DNA of 64,000 nt from Diphasiastrum complanatum. Its lineage: Eukaryota; Streptophyta; Lycopodiopsida; Lycopodiales; Lycopodiaceae. Made by a program: the position numbers and the translations under genes. The stretch is taken from the NCBI GenBank assembly GCA_029204225.1, contig CM055107.1, positions 17,584,809 through 17,648,808 of the forward strand, in the 5' to 3' direction. Of this stretch, positions 30,927 to 44,562 are shown piece after piece; position 1 is the stretch's first letter, and each line of letters begins with the position of its first letter. The notes under the pieces were generated by a model, which saw only the letters and a program-made list of their open reading frames with translations, ran no database searches and was not told the origin of the DNA.

Positions 30927-31930
30927 TCATGGAGTGGGGACGTTAACCAGCAAGTCCATCACGCATAGGGTGATCGGGTGCAAGGTATCGAGTGTGGCCC
31001 TCATAAACCATCTTTCGTAGATGTTGTGACGTGCTTGCAAATACTTGTCACAAACGTGGCATGCATTGTAGCCACTAGTTTGGAGCCCTACATTGAGACA
31101 AAACAACCAGCTTAATTGTGAGTCTAATGTTCAAATCGAAAGAAAATTTGTGAATGCACATTAGATTTAATACCATGAATTGAACCAATAGCAAGGATTT
31201 CTCACCTAAACATTCCCCATATCCAGGAAAGTCGTGCATCGTCCACATCAAGATCCCCTTGACTAAAAAATCTCTTTGTGTGCATGGTCTTGATATGTCG
31301 CTCAATTAAACTCCTTGCCATAGAATCTTTAGCTCATCTATCAAGGGATCCATTTACATGTCCATATTTGTTGTCTTGTATTTTTCTTGGATAAGAAGGG
31401 CAAGCATTAGGTGACCCTTCTTGATACTTAGCCAAGGGGGGTGTTGTAATTTACAAGGACAGCCGACCAAGTGGACCATAATGTGGAGCGCAAACCGAAT
31501 TGGTTCACACCATCCATCACCAACCTCAAATACAAATGACGAGGCTCATCCCTAAACTCATGCCAAGTAGCATCCACGTGCTTCCATGCTAGACAATCAT
31601 AGATAGTATCGTCTAATGAACGATTGTTCGAATGCATGTCATAAGCTCCGCTTGCAATTACACTTAAAACATATGGAGTATCCTGGATATGATGGGAAAA
31701 TGTCTTACCACCTTGGTGGCAATCGTCTCTCCTTGTAAATCTTGCCTATAACGGTGTTCCCCACAATGTGGACACTTGCTTGCCTCCTAAAACTCACCTC
31801 TATATTAAATGAAATCGTTGGGACATGTATGTATACTCTTGTAATCCATGCTGATTGCCGATAATATTTTCTTGGCTTCTTGTCGAGACACCGCCATGGT
31901 GTTATTTGGAGGCAACATTTTCCTGAGCAA
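30927..31930 (-). pseudogene. CACTA (En/Spm) transposase relic
   Basis: Read on the minus strand from 31930, the translation matches the Transposase_21 family in order. It has LPPNNTMAVSRQEAKKIL, DYKSIHTCPNDFI, CPHCGEHRY, RHFPIISRILHMF and, after shifts, WKHVDATWHEF and LVMDGVNQFG. The last includes the conserved DG-N-FG around a catalytic Asp. Next come YNTPLG and, further on, YNACHVCDKYLQARHN. Several stops and shifts are present and the C-terminal part is missing. No CACTA terminal repeats were found nearby. Confidence 0.75.
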
Positions 31931-32613
31931 TCAATGACAAAATATTTATGTAATTAGTTATAGTTTTTCACAACACATGAAAAAAAAAATGAAATGAGAG
32001 TGTCTATAACACACAAGAAGAATGTGAGCTTGCCATTTGCATTGGTTCACCTTGACAAGTGACAATGGATCAAACACAAAATTAGAGAGCAATACATGCA
32101 TGTCATAAACAAATTGAATACAACGAGACGAATACAAGAGCTTACCTTATAACTAGGCAATAGTGCACATTAAATTTCTTATAAATATTCAATTACTCAC
32201 ATAGATACTTTGACCCGCAATGACAAATTATGGGTTTTGACCTACTATCAAATTTAGCTTCTTGGTATTATCAACCCATGGAATCTACCCTCGGAGGACA
32301 AACCATCACCAACTCACCATTCCTCAAGACCCACCCTAGCTCAATGGGAGTGAGCCCTTCAACCTTTTGGGCATTGCCCTCCCACGTTTGGGCACTGCCC
32401 TCCCACAAAACATTCAGCGATTGAGAAGGCTCACTCAAAGAAGAGGATTTGAAGAAATATTTTTTCGACCATTCTAGGATGCAGTGGACAATGAAGGGTG
32501 GCTATGTGTAGCGCAGACATCCCAAAGGGAGCCAGGAACCACGACTTAGCTTCTCAACCTTCAACTCTTGCCGTCCAGACCCACTTGACATACAAGCAGC
32601 CAACTCGTCAACA
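31931..32613. other. Unassigned sequence
   Basis: No gene. It includes a tandem pair of TTTGGGCATTGCCCTCCCACG-like units at 32370-32405. The plus-strand frame at 32230-32424 has no domain. Confidence 0.3.
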
Positions 32614-32915
32614 ACGATCAGACTTAACCAACTTGAAGTTCAGAAACCACCATTGAGATCCAACCTGATGCCATGCCAGATCAGGGGTCCCGATGTGGGT
32701 GACTTTCCTCCAAGCAAGCCGCCCGACATACATCAAACTTAACCAGCTCGAAGCTTTGTTACAAACGAGTAACATCCATTCCAAGCAAGTGGTATAACTT
32801 ACATCAGACTTAACCAACTGAAAGCTTCGTCACGAGTGCTGGAAGCCAACCTAGCGCCACGCCAGACTGGACAACGATAAACAGGTAACTTCCACCCAAG
32901 CAAGCCATCCAACTC
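32614..32915 (+). repeat. Degenerate tandem repeat, ~115-bp units
   Basis: Three units start ATCAGACTTAACCAACTTGAAG-like at about 32618, 32731 and 32802. The middle one is shortened to about 70 bp. Units share GCCAGA, CCAAGCAAG and CATACATCARACTTAACCA. Confidence 0.6.
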
Positions 32916-33020
32916 AGCCGACAGGTTAGAGCTGGTTCCCCAAGAGCTTAACCCATTCACGTTCATGCAAGGAACACTCAGAACCACAAGCCGCGACAGA
33001 TATGGAGACAACCAGTTCCT

Positions 33021-33094
33021 GGACCAAATGGTCCCGATAGCATACCACTAGCGCCACGGACCGAATGGTCCTGATGGCATACCACTGGCGTCCC
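33021..33094 (+). repeat. 37-bp direct repeat, two copies
   Basis: GGACCRAATGGTCCYGATRG followed by CATACCACTRGCG occurs at 33021-33057 and 33058-33094, with five or so mismatches. Each unit also contains the small palindrome GGACCnnnTGGTCC. Confidence 0.85.
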
Positions 33095-34265
33095 GAGATA
33101 CAACCCTCAGTTGCGTGCCAGATTAAAAAGTTTGAAGCGGCCTTACAACTGGCGCTTTTACCGAACATTGAAACCCAGAAGGTAATCAGAGTCAGTTTGA
33201 AAAAAATCCCACTTTATTGATAAATCTGAGAAGGTTAAATTTCAAGTGTGTGATCGGCCCTAGTCTTCGGAGCGCTGGCATGCCAAGGCAGGCGCCAGCA
33301 CAACATTCCAGCAAGGGAGGCTAAGACTTGGCTGGAGCTCGCCCTGAGTCGCAACTCGCACTCCCCCATAGTATTGGTGGGATTTGCCACCTCCCCTCAT
33401 ACCAAGTACTCTACCCAGGTTGGTAAAGCACGTTTTCTCTCTCTGGAAAGTCATTTTCTCTCTCTAGAATTTATCGATCCCCAGGCTTCCTTTAATCATG
33501 TCTAGATCGTGTGAGGTGATTGCACATCGATCTCAGCTCTATGGACTTTGCTAGAACCAATCAAAGATTTTAAGCCATAGGAACTTGGCGCCGGCTAGAT
33601 TCTGGTCACAGTGGCACCGGGAGCAGCAGTGGCGCTGCTGGCGCCGGGAGCAATGCTGGCACCAGTGGCGCCGAAAGTAAAGCTTGTAAAGGTAGCTTTA
33701 CAACATCCACCCCACTTTTATAAAATCTGATGTCCTCATCAGATGGCAGATTAAAGTAAATGTGTCTCCCAATTAAAACTAACTATACATTTAAGCTTAC
33801 TGGCCACTGTTTATCAACATGGTAATTGGCACACCACAAGTCGAAGGCTCAGCCCCTTGTATTGAAAAATTACATAACTTGAAATTATCACTTTGTCTGG
33901 GAAAAGCGTAGATTTTATATCACTTACGTAAAATCCAAGAACCTTATTGACTCGTGACAGAGGCCTTTATGTGAAATATTCGCCCCTGTCGCTTCTAACT
34001 TTTGACTTTGGAACTCCTTTGAGCTCCTGATTTGTCCTTTTGATGCACTTTGTGTTGAGCTCCTTGAGCTCCAGATTTGATTAGTTCCGCACAAGTATTA
34101 GAGCTCCCTGAGCCAAAGGATTTATCATTTATTGTCCACTTTATGGTCCACTCCGTGCCTTGATGCTTTTGCACCTTGATTTCTCTCCTTGTCCCGGATC
34201 TTAATACTTTTTCTTTTTGGCTCTTTAAGGTAGGCAAAGATTGAGTACTCTGCAACACACCTCTC
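33095..34265. other. Unassigned sequence with GGCGCC-rich patch
   Basis: No gene is supported. A short region at 33590-33680 repeats GGCACCGGGAGCA and GGCGCC motifs. 33726-33743 is a perfect 7-bp hairpin (TCTGATG/CATCAGA). Confidence 0.3.
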
Positions 34266-34650
34266 ACTTAGCTTGAAGTAGCTGTCTTTGAATCAGCCCA
34301 AATGTAACCATTGACCTCGTGGAGAGCCAGGGGGTCGCACCAGTTTGATCCGCATACGAACTATCTCTTCACGTTCGTTCGAAGCACCATGTCCGTCCTC
34401 GCACAAAACTTGACTTTCACAATTTCATCACTGGTCAGTTGCCTCACAGTCAAAACAAGAAGTGTCCATCTAGCTTGGCTTCAAGTAGCTCTCTTTGAAT
34501 CAGACACATGCACCCAAAGTTTGCACTAGTCCGATTTCAATACGAACTATCCCTTAGCGTCCGTTCGAAGTACCAAGTCTCTCGTGCAAGACTCAACTTT
34601 CACAGTTCCTTTGTTGATCAGTTGCTTTACACGTAACACAAGTCAACGTA
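34266..34650 (+). repeat. ~200-bp tandem duplication, diverged
   Basis: Two units begin AGCTTGAAGTAGCTGTCTTTGA (34268) and GGCTTCAAGTAGCTCTCTTTGA (34475). They share TACGAACTATC, CGTTCGAAG, CTTTCACA and GATCAGTTGC further in. Identity is roughly 75% by eye with several indels. Confidence 0.7.
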
Positions 34651-36777
34651 CTCATTATGTCTCCTCATCATTGTTGGTCCAGAGAAAGCCTATAACAAGC
34701 TTTTCTTTCCACAACAAAAAACTGGTCAACTTATTAGGTCCAAAGTTCGTCAGTCTCCTCGTGTGAGTATGGCTAGGTCACCTTGAATTTGCTCCCGTTT
34801 TGATCAACTTTCCTTCAAAATTTGCCCCAAGAGAGAGGTGTGTGTGATAGTTCCCCTCCACTTATAAAATCAGCTGACTGGACTTAGAGTAGAGTTCTCA
34901 GACAAAAAGCATTTCCAACACTTTGCTTCCCATCCACTAGGATTATGGCTTAATCCAACTTGTTGCCAATCTCTGAAGAGGATCCTAGTCTTTTCCCCTT
35001 TGAGGAAAAACCCAATTGATATTGGATATCACCCATGCTCATTGAATTTCAGTTCCAAAGGTAGCCATTTTCAAGTTCTTTGGAACAAGAATTCAAGACA
35101 ACGTGCAAAACCAAAACTGGTATGCCCACCGAGAATGGTGAAAATCTAGCCTCACGGTTTAGTGAGATCAAGTTCAAAATATAAAAGAAATGTTAACATG
35201 AAATTTTGGAATCTAATCCATTGTTTGAACAAAAATAAACACCTAGGAATGCAGGGAAATATTAGTCTTCGAGTTCTGAGCATAATTGAAATTCATTCAT
35301 GTAAACACGTGATATGTCCTCATAGTGTGAATGAGGATCGAGTAATCAGTCAATCTTAGTGAAGCCATAGATAGTAGTAATGGCAACAACGTAGTGGAAT
35401 TATTTTCTACAAAGCATTGTATACTGTAGTCTTCAAAATAACATATATCTCAATGTCTTTGCAAAGGATTGAATGCAATTGTTCTTAAGATTTAATTGGT
35501 TTCCATACAATACAATTGTATAGTTGAATTTTATTTGAATGCTCGCATACTCCAAATTCTTATGAGCATTGAAATCCAAGCTTTAGATGATGTTACTCCC
35601 CTCATCGTTGTGGATTTGAATGGCTGAAAATAAGAAATTTGATTTGCTCATAAGGATATCTTGCTGAGTAAAGTTTTGATCTTGAGATGTTCCCTTTACT
35701 TCTCAGAAGCTGGGTCTTTCAAAGGGAAAGAAGTCAAATAAGTCTCAAAGATAATATATCCTCATCATCTCCTTCTTTTTAAATCTAAAGCAATTTGCTG
35801 AGAAGATAAGCTCGTATTTTGAGCCAACAAAATAATATATTGCAACCTCCTAGTTGTTTTTTCATATTTTGGTCATGGTGAGAGCCAGCAATACCTACGT
35901 TTCGTACATTTGGATGTACTTTTAAAGGAGTGTTTCCCAAGAAAATTTTGTACGTAAAGAACAACCTTTTATACACTTCTTGAAGGCAGATGCAAGATAC
36001 ACAGGTGTTATTAGAGCAGATAGTTTATTCGCATGCATTGGCAGCCCAGTTTTTAGTGTTGGTGGTTTGTGTGAGGTTGTAGTCTGCAATTTCTTGAGAT
36101 TTTATCACGTGAAATAATTTTGGTGAGCTTTTTTTTTTCCCAAATCTCAAGAAGTTAATATGCTATGGTGGAGAGATTCTTGAACAAAAGATCTCTAAAG
36201 CCAAATTTCATGAAGAACCAACAGTCTATTATTTCAAACAAATACCAACTTATTTTTGCACTGTTAGATGCTGAATGCTTCAAAGCACTTTTGCTTTTTT
36301 CCATTTGCCATATTGTTCAAAGATGTTGGCCATAACTATATTTATAAAGTCCAGGAAACAACATATGAACTTAATGTTGTTGGAGCTTGAGATGCTCTAT
36401 GGTAAAATCAGCTGCCAAAATATACAGCTAACATTTTTATGATATGCACCAAATATACAGCTCAAATAAATAACAATGATTGAGAATAGAAAGACAGTTC
36501 CAAGCTCAAAAAAAAAGGTAAACCTGAAATAATTAGAAGGTGAACTTAAAATAAGCTAAAAAAATATGAATATTTACTTGTTACAGTAGCTCCAAAGTAT
36601 TTGCCAGCATCAAGCTCCCATAGAATCATCCATGAACCCACTTTTCCATCAGAGTTCTGCCACTAATGAGAAGAACCAATCCACCACCGCTCAAAGTTGA
36701 GGAATATGGCAGCAAAACGTGGGCATAAAGGAGGCTATAATTCAAAGGATGTATATAGCTTGACCAGAGCTGCAAAC
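34651..36777. other. Unassigned sequence
   Basis: About 2.1 kb with no ORF, repeat or RNA gene that I can support. All frames over 60 codons are isolated and lack recognisable motifs. Confidence 0.3.
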
Positions 36778-37540
36778 TCATACAGGCTCAGGAGCTGAGA
36801 GGATGCTACGGAGGATCACACCACAACAACAATGAGTGAGCATTGAAGAGGAGCGAATGAGTAGCGAGAGGAGCAGTGACAGTGATGAGCAATGAGCAAC
36901 GAAATAGCAGTAGCACTTCAGTGAAGAGGAGGCCGGGTGCAGCAGTTGGTAGTTGATGGATGCTGTATTTGGCCCGCCTCCGCCTTCCAGCCCCCTCCAG
37001 ACCCGTGGCCTGCACTCCACGTCCAAAACTTGCCCCGATCAGCCCATTCTGGCCCCACACACACGTGCCAGCTTCCCATTGGCGCGGGGGTTACAGTGGG
37101 CAACGTGCCAGTAAGCTTCTTCGATGGCGGTGCGAGGAAGATCGAAGGAGACTGGCGAGAAATGGCGATGGTGGTGCGTGTGCATGAATTGCTCCTAATG
37201 CGCCATCGCCAGCAGCCAAAAGAAGAGAGATAGAGAGAATGTACGCTGTGATGGACAAAATGTGAATCCGACAATGTGATTGGTGATAAATGTGTAGGGT
37301 TTTTAACAATGTTTGGCCAGCCGTGTTACAGACCAGCATGTTGCATCTTTCTACTTTGAAAAATCAACTAGAGAGTAACAGCTGGTGCCCTATCAACAGC
37401 GCTGCATGCAAAGCGGTGATGTGTTCAGAAAACGTGGGAGCTGGGAGAATTTCTTTCACAAGTTTTCTACAGCGGGCTGGGGATCAGCGCACTGTGTAAT
37501 TTAGGAATTTTTGTCTGTGTATGCAAAAAGTCCAGAGAAT
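36778..37540. other. GC-richer island with overlapping meaningless frames
   Basis: This stretch is more GC-rich than its surroundings. Open frames occur on both strands (up to 118 codons) but none shows conserved motifs. It could be a former promoter or exon region; I cannot tell. Confidence 0.3.
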
Positions 37541-37548
37541 GTCAGTTG

Positions 37549-39679
<2,131 letters not shown>

Positions 39680-40528
39680 TCAAACCACGGGTGCTGCAGT
39701 TACAAACTCCTTCCAGTGAGGATTTTTTGATAGAAAAGAACCCTGCATGGAAACAAAATATCTGGTAAAAATTGTTTCCCAGCATGAAATTTTCATTATT
39801 TCGCAATGATGGCAGGAACATTAAGAAACAAAGTTCTCCCGATGGGCCAGATCTGAAGACTCACAGCAAATTGAGAGTGAAACCAAATCTGTCTATTAAC
39901 TCAAAGCAATTTGAGATTGAAACTAAATCTGTCTATGTTTTCACATTAATCTACAACCATAATTGATCTGCATATCTATATCATATTTCTATCAAGTTGG
40001 CTTTTCTCTGAAGTTAGAATGCTCAATCCAGCACACTTGGCATGCGGTAGAAATTACTTGGGCGTTATAGTTTAAATTGCAGGTGGGGAAAGGAAGGAAG
40101 ATTAATTAAGTATGCCGAGGATAATGGCAGGACTCCTAGCAGATCAATATCTCAACAAACAACCTCGAAGGACAGCTCTTTCTCAAAGGAACCCATGTAA
40201 GATCATTTTAGTGGAGGACAATCTCTAGCTCCTGTTAACAAACAACCACAGAGCGAGAAACAGGCTGTACCGAGATGAAGGAGCATGTTGGAATGACCGT
40301 CAATCCCTGCTCTTTTGCATAGCTGAAGGCGGCCTCCGCAAGCTTGGGCGCAATGCCCAACCCACGCTTGGTGGGCGGCACGAAGGTAGATTTAAGATCT
40401 AGCGCTCCTTTGCCTTCCTGCTCGCCATCCTTCAATTCATACTGTATGTAAGCCTCTCCATCTTTGGTCTGAAACCTCGAGCTCAGAGGCTCAAACACGA
40501 TCTCGTTAGCATCCTCAGCCGCTGCCAT
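39680..40528 (-). CDS. At1g77540-type GNAT acetyltransferase, gene 2 (two exons)
   Basis: Exon 1 is 40528-40271 and exon 2 is 39742-39680, with a GT-AG phase-0 intron of 528 bp. The product is 106 residues, close to the family norm. Conserved text is SRFQTKDGEAYIQY, STFVPPTKRGLGIAP, PTCSFIS (with the proposed active-site Cys) and, from exon 2, GSFLSKNPHWKEFV. Exon 2 is tiny and was found by matching the intron position of gene 1. The Asp and Pro of the DTFLPRNP motif are Gly and Ser here, so function may have drifted. I use the ATG at 40528; another lies four codons upstream. The intron holds a 40-bp direct repeat (39866-39940). Confidence 0.88.
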
Positions 40529-40536
40529 GCTTTCAA

Positions 40537-40541
40537 TCAAT

Positions 40542-40587
<46 letters not shown>
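40537..40587. repeat. (CT)n microsatellite just upstream of gene 2
   Basis: About 50 bp of CT (GA on the gene's strand) ends only about ten bases from the start codon, so it lies in the leader. GA-rich leaders are common in plants. TATATAA at 40615-40621 is suitably placed for a TATA box on the minus strand. Confidence 0.85.
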
Positions 40588-40588
<1 letters not shown>

Positions 40589-42474
40589 GGTGAGAAATGT
40601 GAGGGATCGTGGTTATATAAGAAGCTGGTTGCTTGCTATATTCCATGATAAGACAAATTAGAGAATAGCTAGAAAGGACGTGCCCAGTTGACTCGACGGG
40701 AATTTTTCCTCCAAAAATAACGTTTGATGAGGGATAGGAACAACTTCTCTTGGGCCCTTCTCTTGCCCATGGTTTTCTATGTAAGGGATCTAGGTCATTT
40801 GGGTCCCCATGAGATCCCATGAGATCCCTCTAGTCTCTGATGATCCTGTCACAAGGATCTAGATCAGCTAGTCCCCATGAGATCGCTCTCATGATCATCT
40901 GTAGGATTTTGTGAAGCGGAAATTTGTATTGTCCTAGAGGGTTTTGTGCCCGCCCTTCAATGGCCGACAATACCCACCTCCACATTTTCTCTCAGTTATC
41001 AACTGGATAAGAGCGCGGAGCATTGCTTCACCCTATGCGCCTTATGGATTGCAGTTTGAGTCTAACATCTACCTTCATTTTGGTGGTTTTGGTACAGGGG
41101 AAGGCACCCGTCCGAGGGCCTTCCCCATTGTTAGGCACTCGAGGGCACCTGACAAGGGGGAAGGCCTGAGGAACATATATTATAATTATTTGTTAAGTTG
41201 GAAAAATTCATGCTTGCCATTTATAGTAAACACACTTTGCAAATGTGTAAGGCACATTTGTCGCTTAATATTTATACTAAGTGCACCTTAAGGTTCATTC
41301 AATGAAGTTTAATTTTAGACAATCACAATTGTGCCATTTAAGTGTTGTTGGAAATTTTTGAGTAGTGCTTAATGTCTCAACTAACTTGTCAATAGCTCTA
41401 TCAATGTTTCAAGATTTGCTTCGTTTCTCAATTATTAGTGTTTCAGGATTTAGATTATCAACTACTGGAATTTCCAAACACTAGTTTTGGGTTTTTCTAT
41501 TGTGTAATTAAATTATGAACGACTACCAACGACGACGCTTGTGCAAAATGCTTTAATATTGGTGATGCATTCAATCCTATCTATTGTAGAAATGGATAGT
41601 CAAATCCATACCCACTTCACCCCCGAGCTATGGTGATTGAATGGAAGAGAGGAGAGGATCTAGACTCTTGAAAACAAGAATTTGGAATGAGAAGTAGGGT
41701 GAGATCCACCAGGTTAAATAATCTCCAAAAGATAGAGAATATTCTCTCTAGGAGGCCTCCAATTCTATCAAAAGCAATTGATCTCCTATTCTTGCATATT
41801 AGCAGTCAAACACCATGCAAGTGATCCATAAGTCCAATTATAGGTCTGGGCCCTCATAGAATTATTAATTACATTACCGGCCAAGCCTGAATGGCGTGGT
41901 GTAACTAACAACCTTATACAATGGAGTATCGGCTATTCTGAATCCCACATATTGGACTTGGACATAAAATTCTTTCCCCCTTAAACTACTTTTGTCCTTA
42001 GAAGTGAAAACTAGAAAAGATCATCTTTATGCTTTAACTTTTTCCCATGAATTAGCATCCTCAATCTGAGCCATCTACCTAATCAAGCACTCAAAGATAG
42101 AACGATTCCTCAATTGTTTATTTGTGATTATGTGTACTCTTTCTAAAGGTACATTGAGCAATAAGTCCTCCAAATGGGTAAAATGTTCAACACATTCAAC
42201 TGTCATCATTATATAAACTAAGTTTTAAGTAAATTACATGAAACACAGGATGAGTAGTCAAGTTATCTTGAAGATCAAGTGCAAAAGCTAACAAACCAAT
42301 CCTTCAACTTTCACATTTACCCAAAAAATCATTATGACTTCAAAGATCAAAATGGAACAATTTCCTGATTGTCTATCTCTACTTTGAAGTACCATATCTA
42401 CTTTTAGAAGTACACTAAGCAATAAATTTTCCTATTGGGTCTGATTCTCTCCAATCTAGTAATATCACCTTCAT
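40588..42474. other. Unassigned sequence
   Basis: No gene. Noted items: repeats of CCCATGAGATC (40806-40892), and a perfect 9-bp hairpin GGGGAAGGC/GCCTTCCCC at 41097-41126. Part of the right side may be Copia-A3 LTR, whose far end I could not place. Confidence 0.3.
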
Positions 42475-43084
42475 GTAAACTCAATTTACATGTACCGATG
42501 TTGAAGTCTTGTCGGGATGAGTGTAGTTAAAGAAATCCTTCCAAGATGAGAATTTGCTATCTCTCTCTATCATTTGTCTAACACGCACATCACACACCTT
42601 GGTTGGTTTCTCATCTTCTTTACAATCATTTTATCCTTAATACAAGTGTTGAAAGAAAAAACATGTTAGAAAAAAGAACACACACCTTCTCTTGTTGCTT
42701 GCAAGCTCAATTATGTTTCGCGCTCTTCTCTTTTCTCATCCTAATTCACCTCCGAAGATCCACATGTGTAACTGCATGCATGAATGTTGCATGTACTGCA
42801 TGTCAACTCATAAAATTGCCTAGACATGTGTAGATCACAGAAACCACTTTGCATGTTGCATGCACTGATTGCATGTGGCTTGCACGCATACAGTATAATA
42901 TTGCATGCTATCTAAACATCTGCATGTCACCAAAATTGAATCTACCTAACTCAAATCGACCTATACGAGAAGGTTATGTGCTCAATTCACATACCTATTA
43001 TGTACAACATGAATCACAATGGAAATAACCATGGACATGGCCCCAAACTCGAGATAGGAAGATAGTATTTGAATAATCTTCACA
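42475..43084 (-). repeat. 3' LTR of Copia-A3
   Basis: It starts TGTGAAGATTATT on the minus strand right after the purine tract AAGGAGGAG (43093-43085). The other end is uncertain; TGTAAACTC at 42475 (plus) is one candidate. The LTR is crowded with TGCATG motifs (42769-42925). Confidence 0.5.
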
Positions 43085-43242
43085 CTCCTCCTTAGAATTT
43101 ATGTTCCTATCAACATAGACTTTGAAATTAGGCCAAGGTTAGACCTCATCTTGATAAAGACATTCTGCAACACAATTTGTATAATCAACATGCTCTAGTG
43201 ACATCTCTCTCCCAATGACTTTTTCTCTTACAAAATGATGAG

Positions 43243-44562
43243 CTACTTCAATGTGTTTGCTCCTTGCATGGAAAATTGGGTTATTTGCAAGAGCTTGAGA
43301 ATTGGAAGATCTTCATCTGCATAACACTTTAGCTCCAAAAGTAGCCTTTTGATCCATAAAACCTCCTTTGTAGTGGTTGTAAGAGATTTGTACTCAGCTT
43401 CAGAGGATGATAAGGAAATAGTTGTCTGCTTCTTTGATAGCCAAGAAACCAAGTTCCCTGCAAGAAATATAGTGTAAGCACTTGTGGATTTTCTATCCAA
43501 CCTATCTCCTGCAAAATCTGAATATGAAAAAGCAATCAAAGTCAGATCTTCTCCCTTGTAGAATAATCCATAATCTAAGGTGGAAGATATATACCTCAAG
43601 ATTCTTTTAGCCAACTTCCAATGATATAACTTTGGATCCTGCATGTGTTGACTTAGCTTATGAACACAAAAGCTTAGATCAGGCCTAGTCAGTGTTAACC
43701 AAATAAGTGAGCCAATAAGACTCCTATAAAAAGTGACGTTCTCAAAGAATTTTTCATCATCTTTCATAGGAACTTTTACAGTGTGTTCCATAGGTGTATC
43801 TATGCCTTTACAATTTTCCATCTGGAATTTCTTGAGCATGGAAAGTGCATATCTACTTTGGCTTATAAATGCATGAACTTTCCAAAATTCTATTTCAAGG
43901 CCAAGAATACAGTGAAGAACTCCTAAGTCCTGCATCTTAAACTCAGTAGAAAGTGCATGCTTAGTTTCTTCAACTAGCTTTTCATTATTTCCACAAAGAA
44001 TGATATCATCTACATAGATGAGAAGAATAATTACAAAGTTATCTACAAACTTATAATACAAAGAAGGGTCATATTCACTTAGAAAAAATCCGAGTGACAT
44101 GAGATAGGAGTTGAGCCTTGCATACCAAGACCTTGGTGCTTGTTTCAGTCCATAGAGACTTTTGAACAAAAGACAAACTTTTGATTCATCACCTTCTTTC
44201 ACAAAACTTGGAGGTTGCTTCATGTAAATCTCCTCCTCAAGGTAACCATTGAGAAATGCATTAGAAACATCAAACTGGAACATACTCCAATTGTGAAAGC
44301 ATGCAAGAGATATAAGTATTCGGATTGTTACCATCTTTGCAACTGGTGCAAAGGTGTCTTCATAGTCAAGACCTTTGATTTGTGAGTAGCCTTTGGCACA
44401 AAGTCTTGCTTTATACTTATTGATAGATTCATCATGATTATACTTGATTCTGAAAACCCACTTACATCCAATCACATGCATGTTATTTGGTGGCTCCACA
44501 AGCTCCCATGTGTTATTTGACATCAAGGCTTCAAACTCTTGGTTCATTGCTTCAACCCACAT
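43243..44562 (-). pseudogene. Copia-A3 reverse transcriptase and RNase H, long open frame
   Basis: 439 codons are open. RT motifs are KYKARLCAKGYSQ, FQFDVSNAFLNG (catalytic Asp), SLYGLKQAPRSWY and LLIYVDDIILCGN (catalytic Asp pair). RNase H follows (YSDFAGDRLDRKSTSAY, SSSEAEYKSL). A frameshift near 43290 replaces the usual end, leaving KLLQITQFSMQGANTLK in the wrong frame, while ARSKHIE-like text sits in the next frame. This is the best-kept RT in the window. Confidence 0.85.

Noticed and set aside
32614-33094. CRISPR-like repeat spacing
   Set aside because: The units are degenerate, irregular and long, in a plant nuclear context with no cas genes.
33726-33743. TCTGATG-TCCT-CATCAGA hairpin as a hammerhead ribozyme or terminator
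   Set aside because: The CTGATGA and GAAAC core elements of a hammerhead are not in place, and a bacterial-type terminator is irrelevant in a plant nuclear gene.
36778-37339. Several overlapping ORFs of 75-118 codons on both strands
   Set aside because: They overlap in many frames, are low in conserved motifs and reflect GC-richer composition with few stops.
41097-41126. 9-bp hairpin GGGGAAGGC/GCCTTCCCC as a Helitron 3' end
   Set aside because: No CTRR end follows at the expected distance and no Helitron coding text is near.
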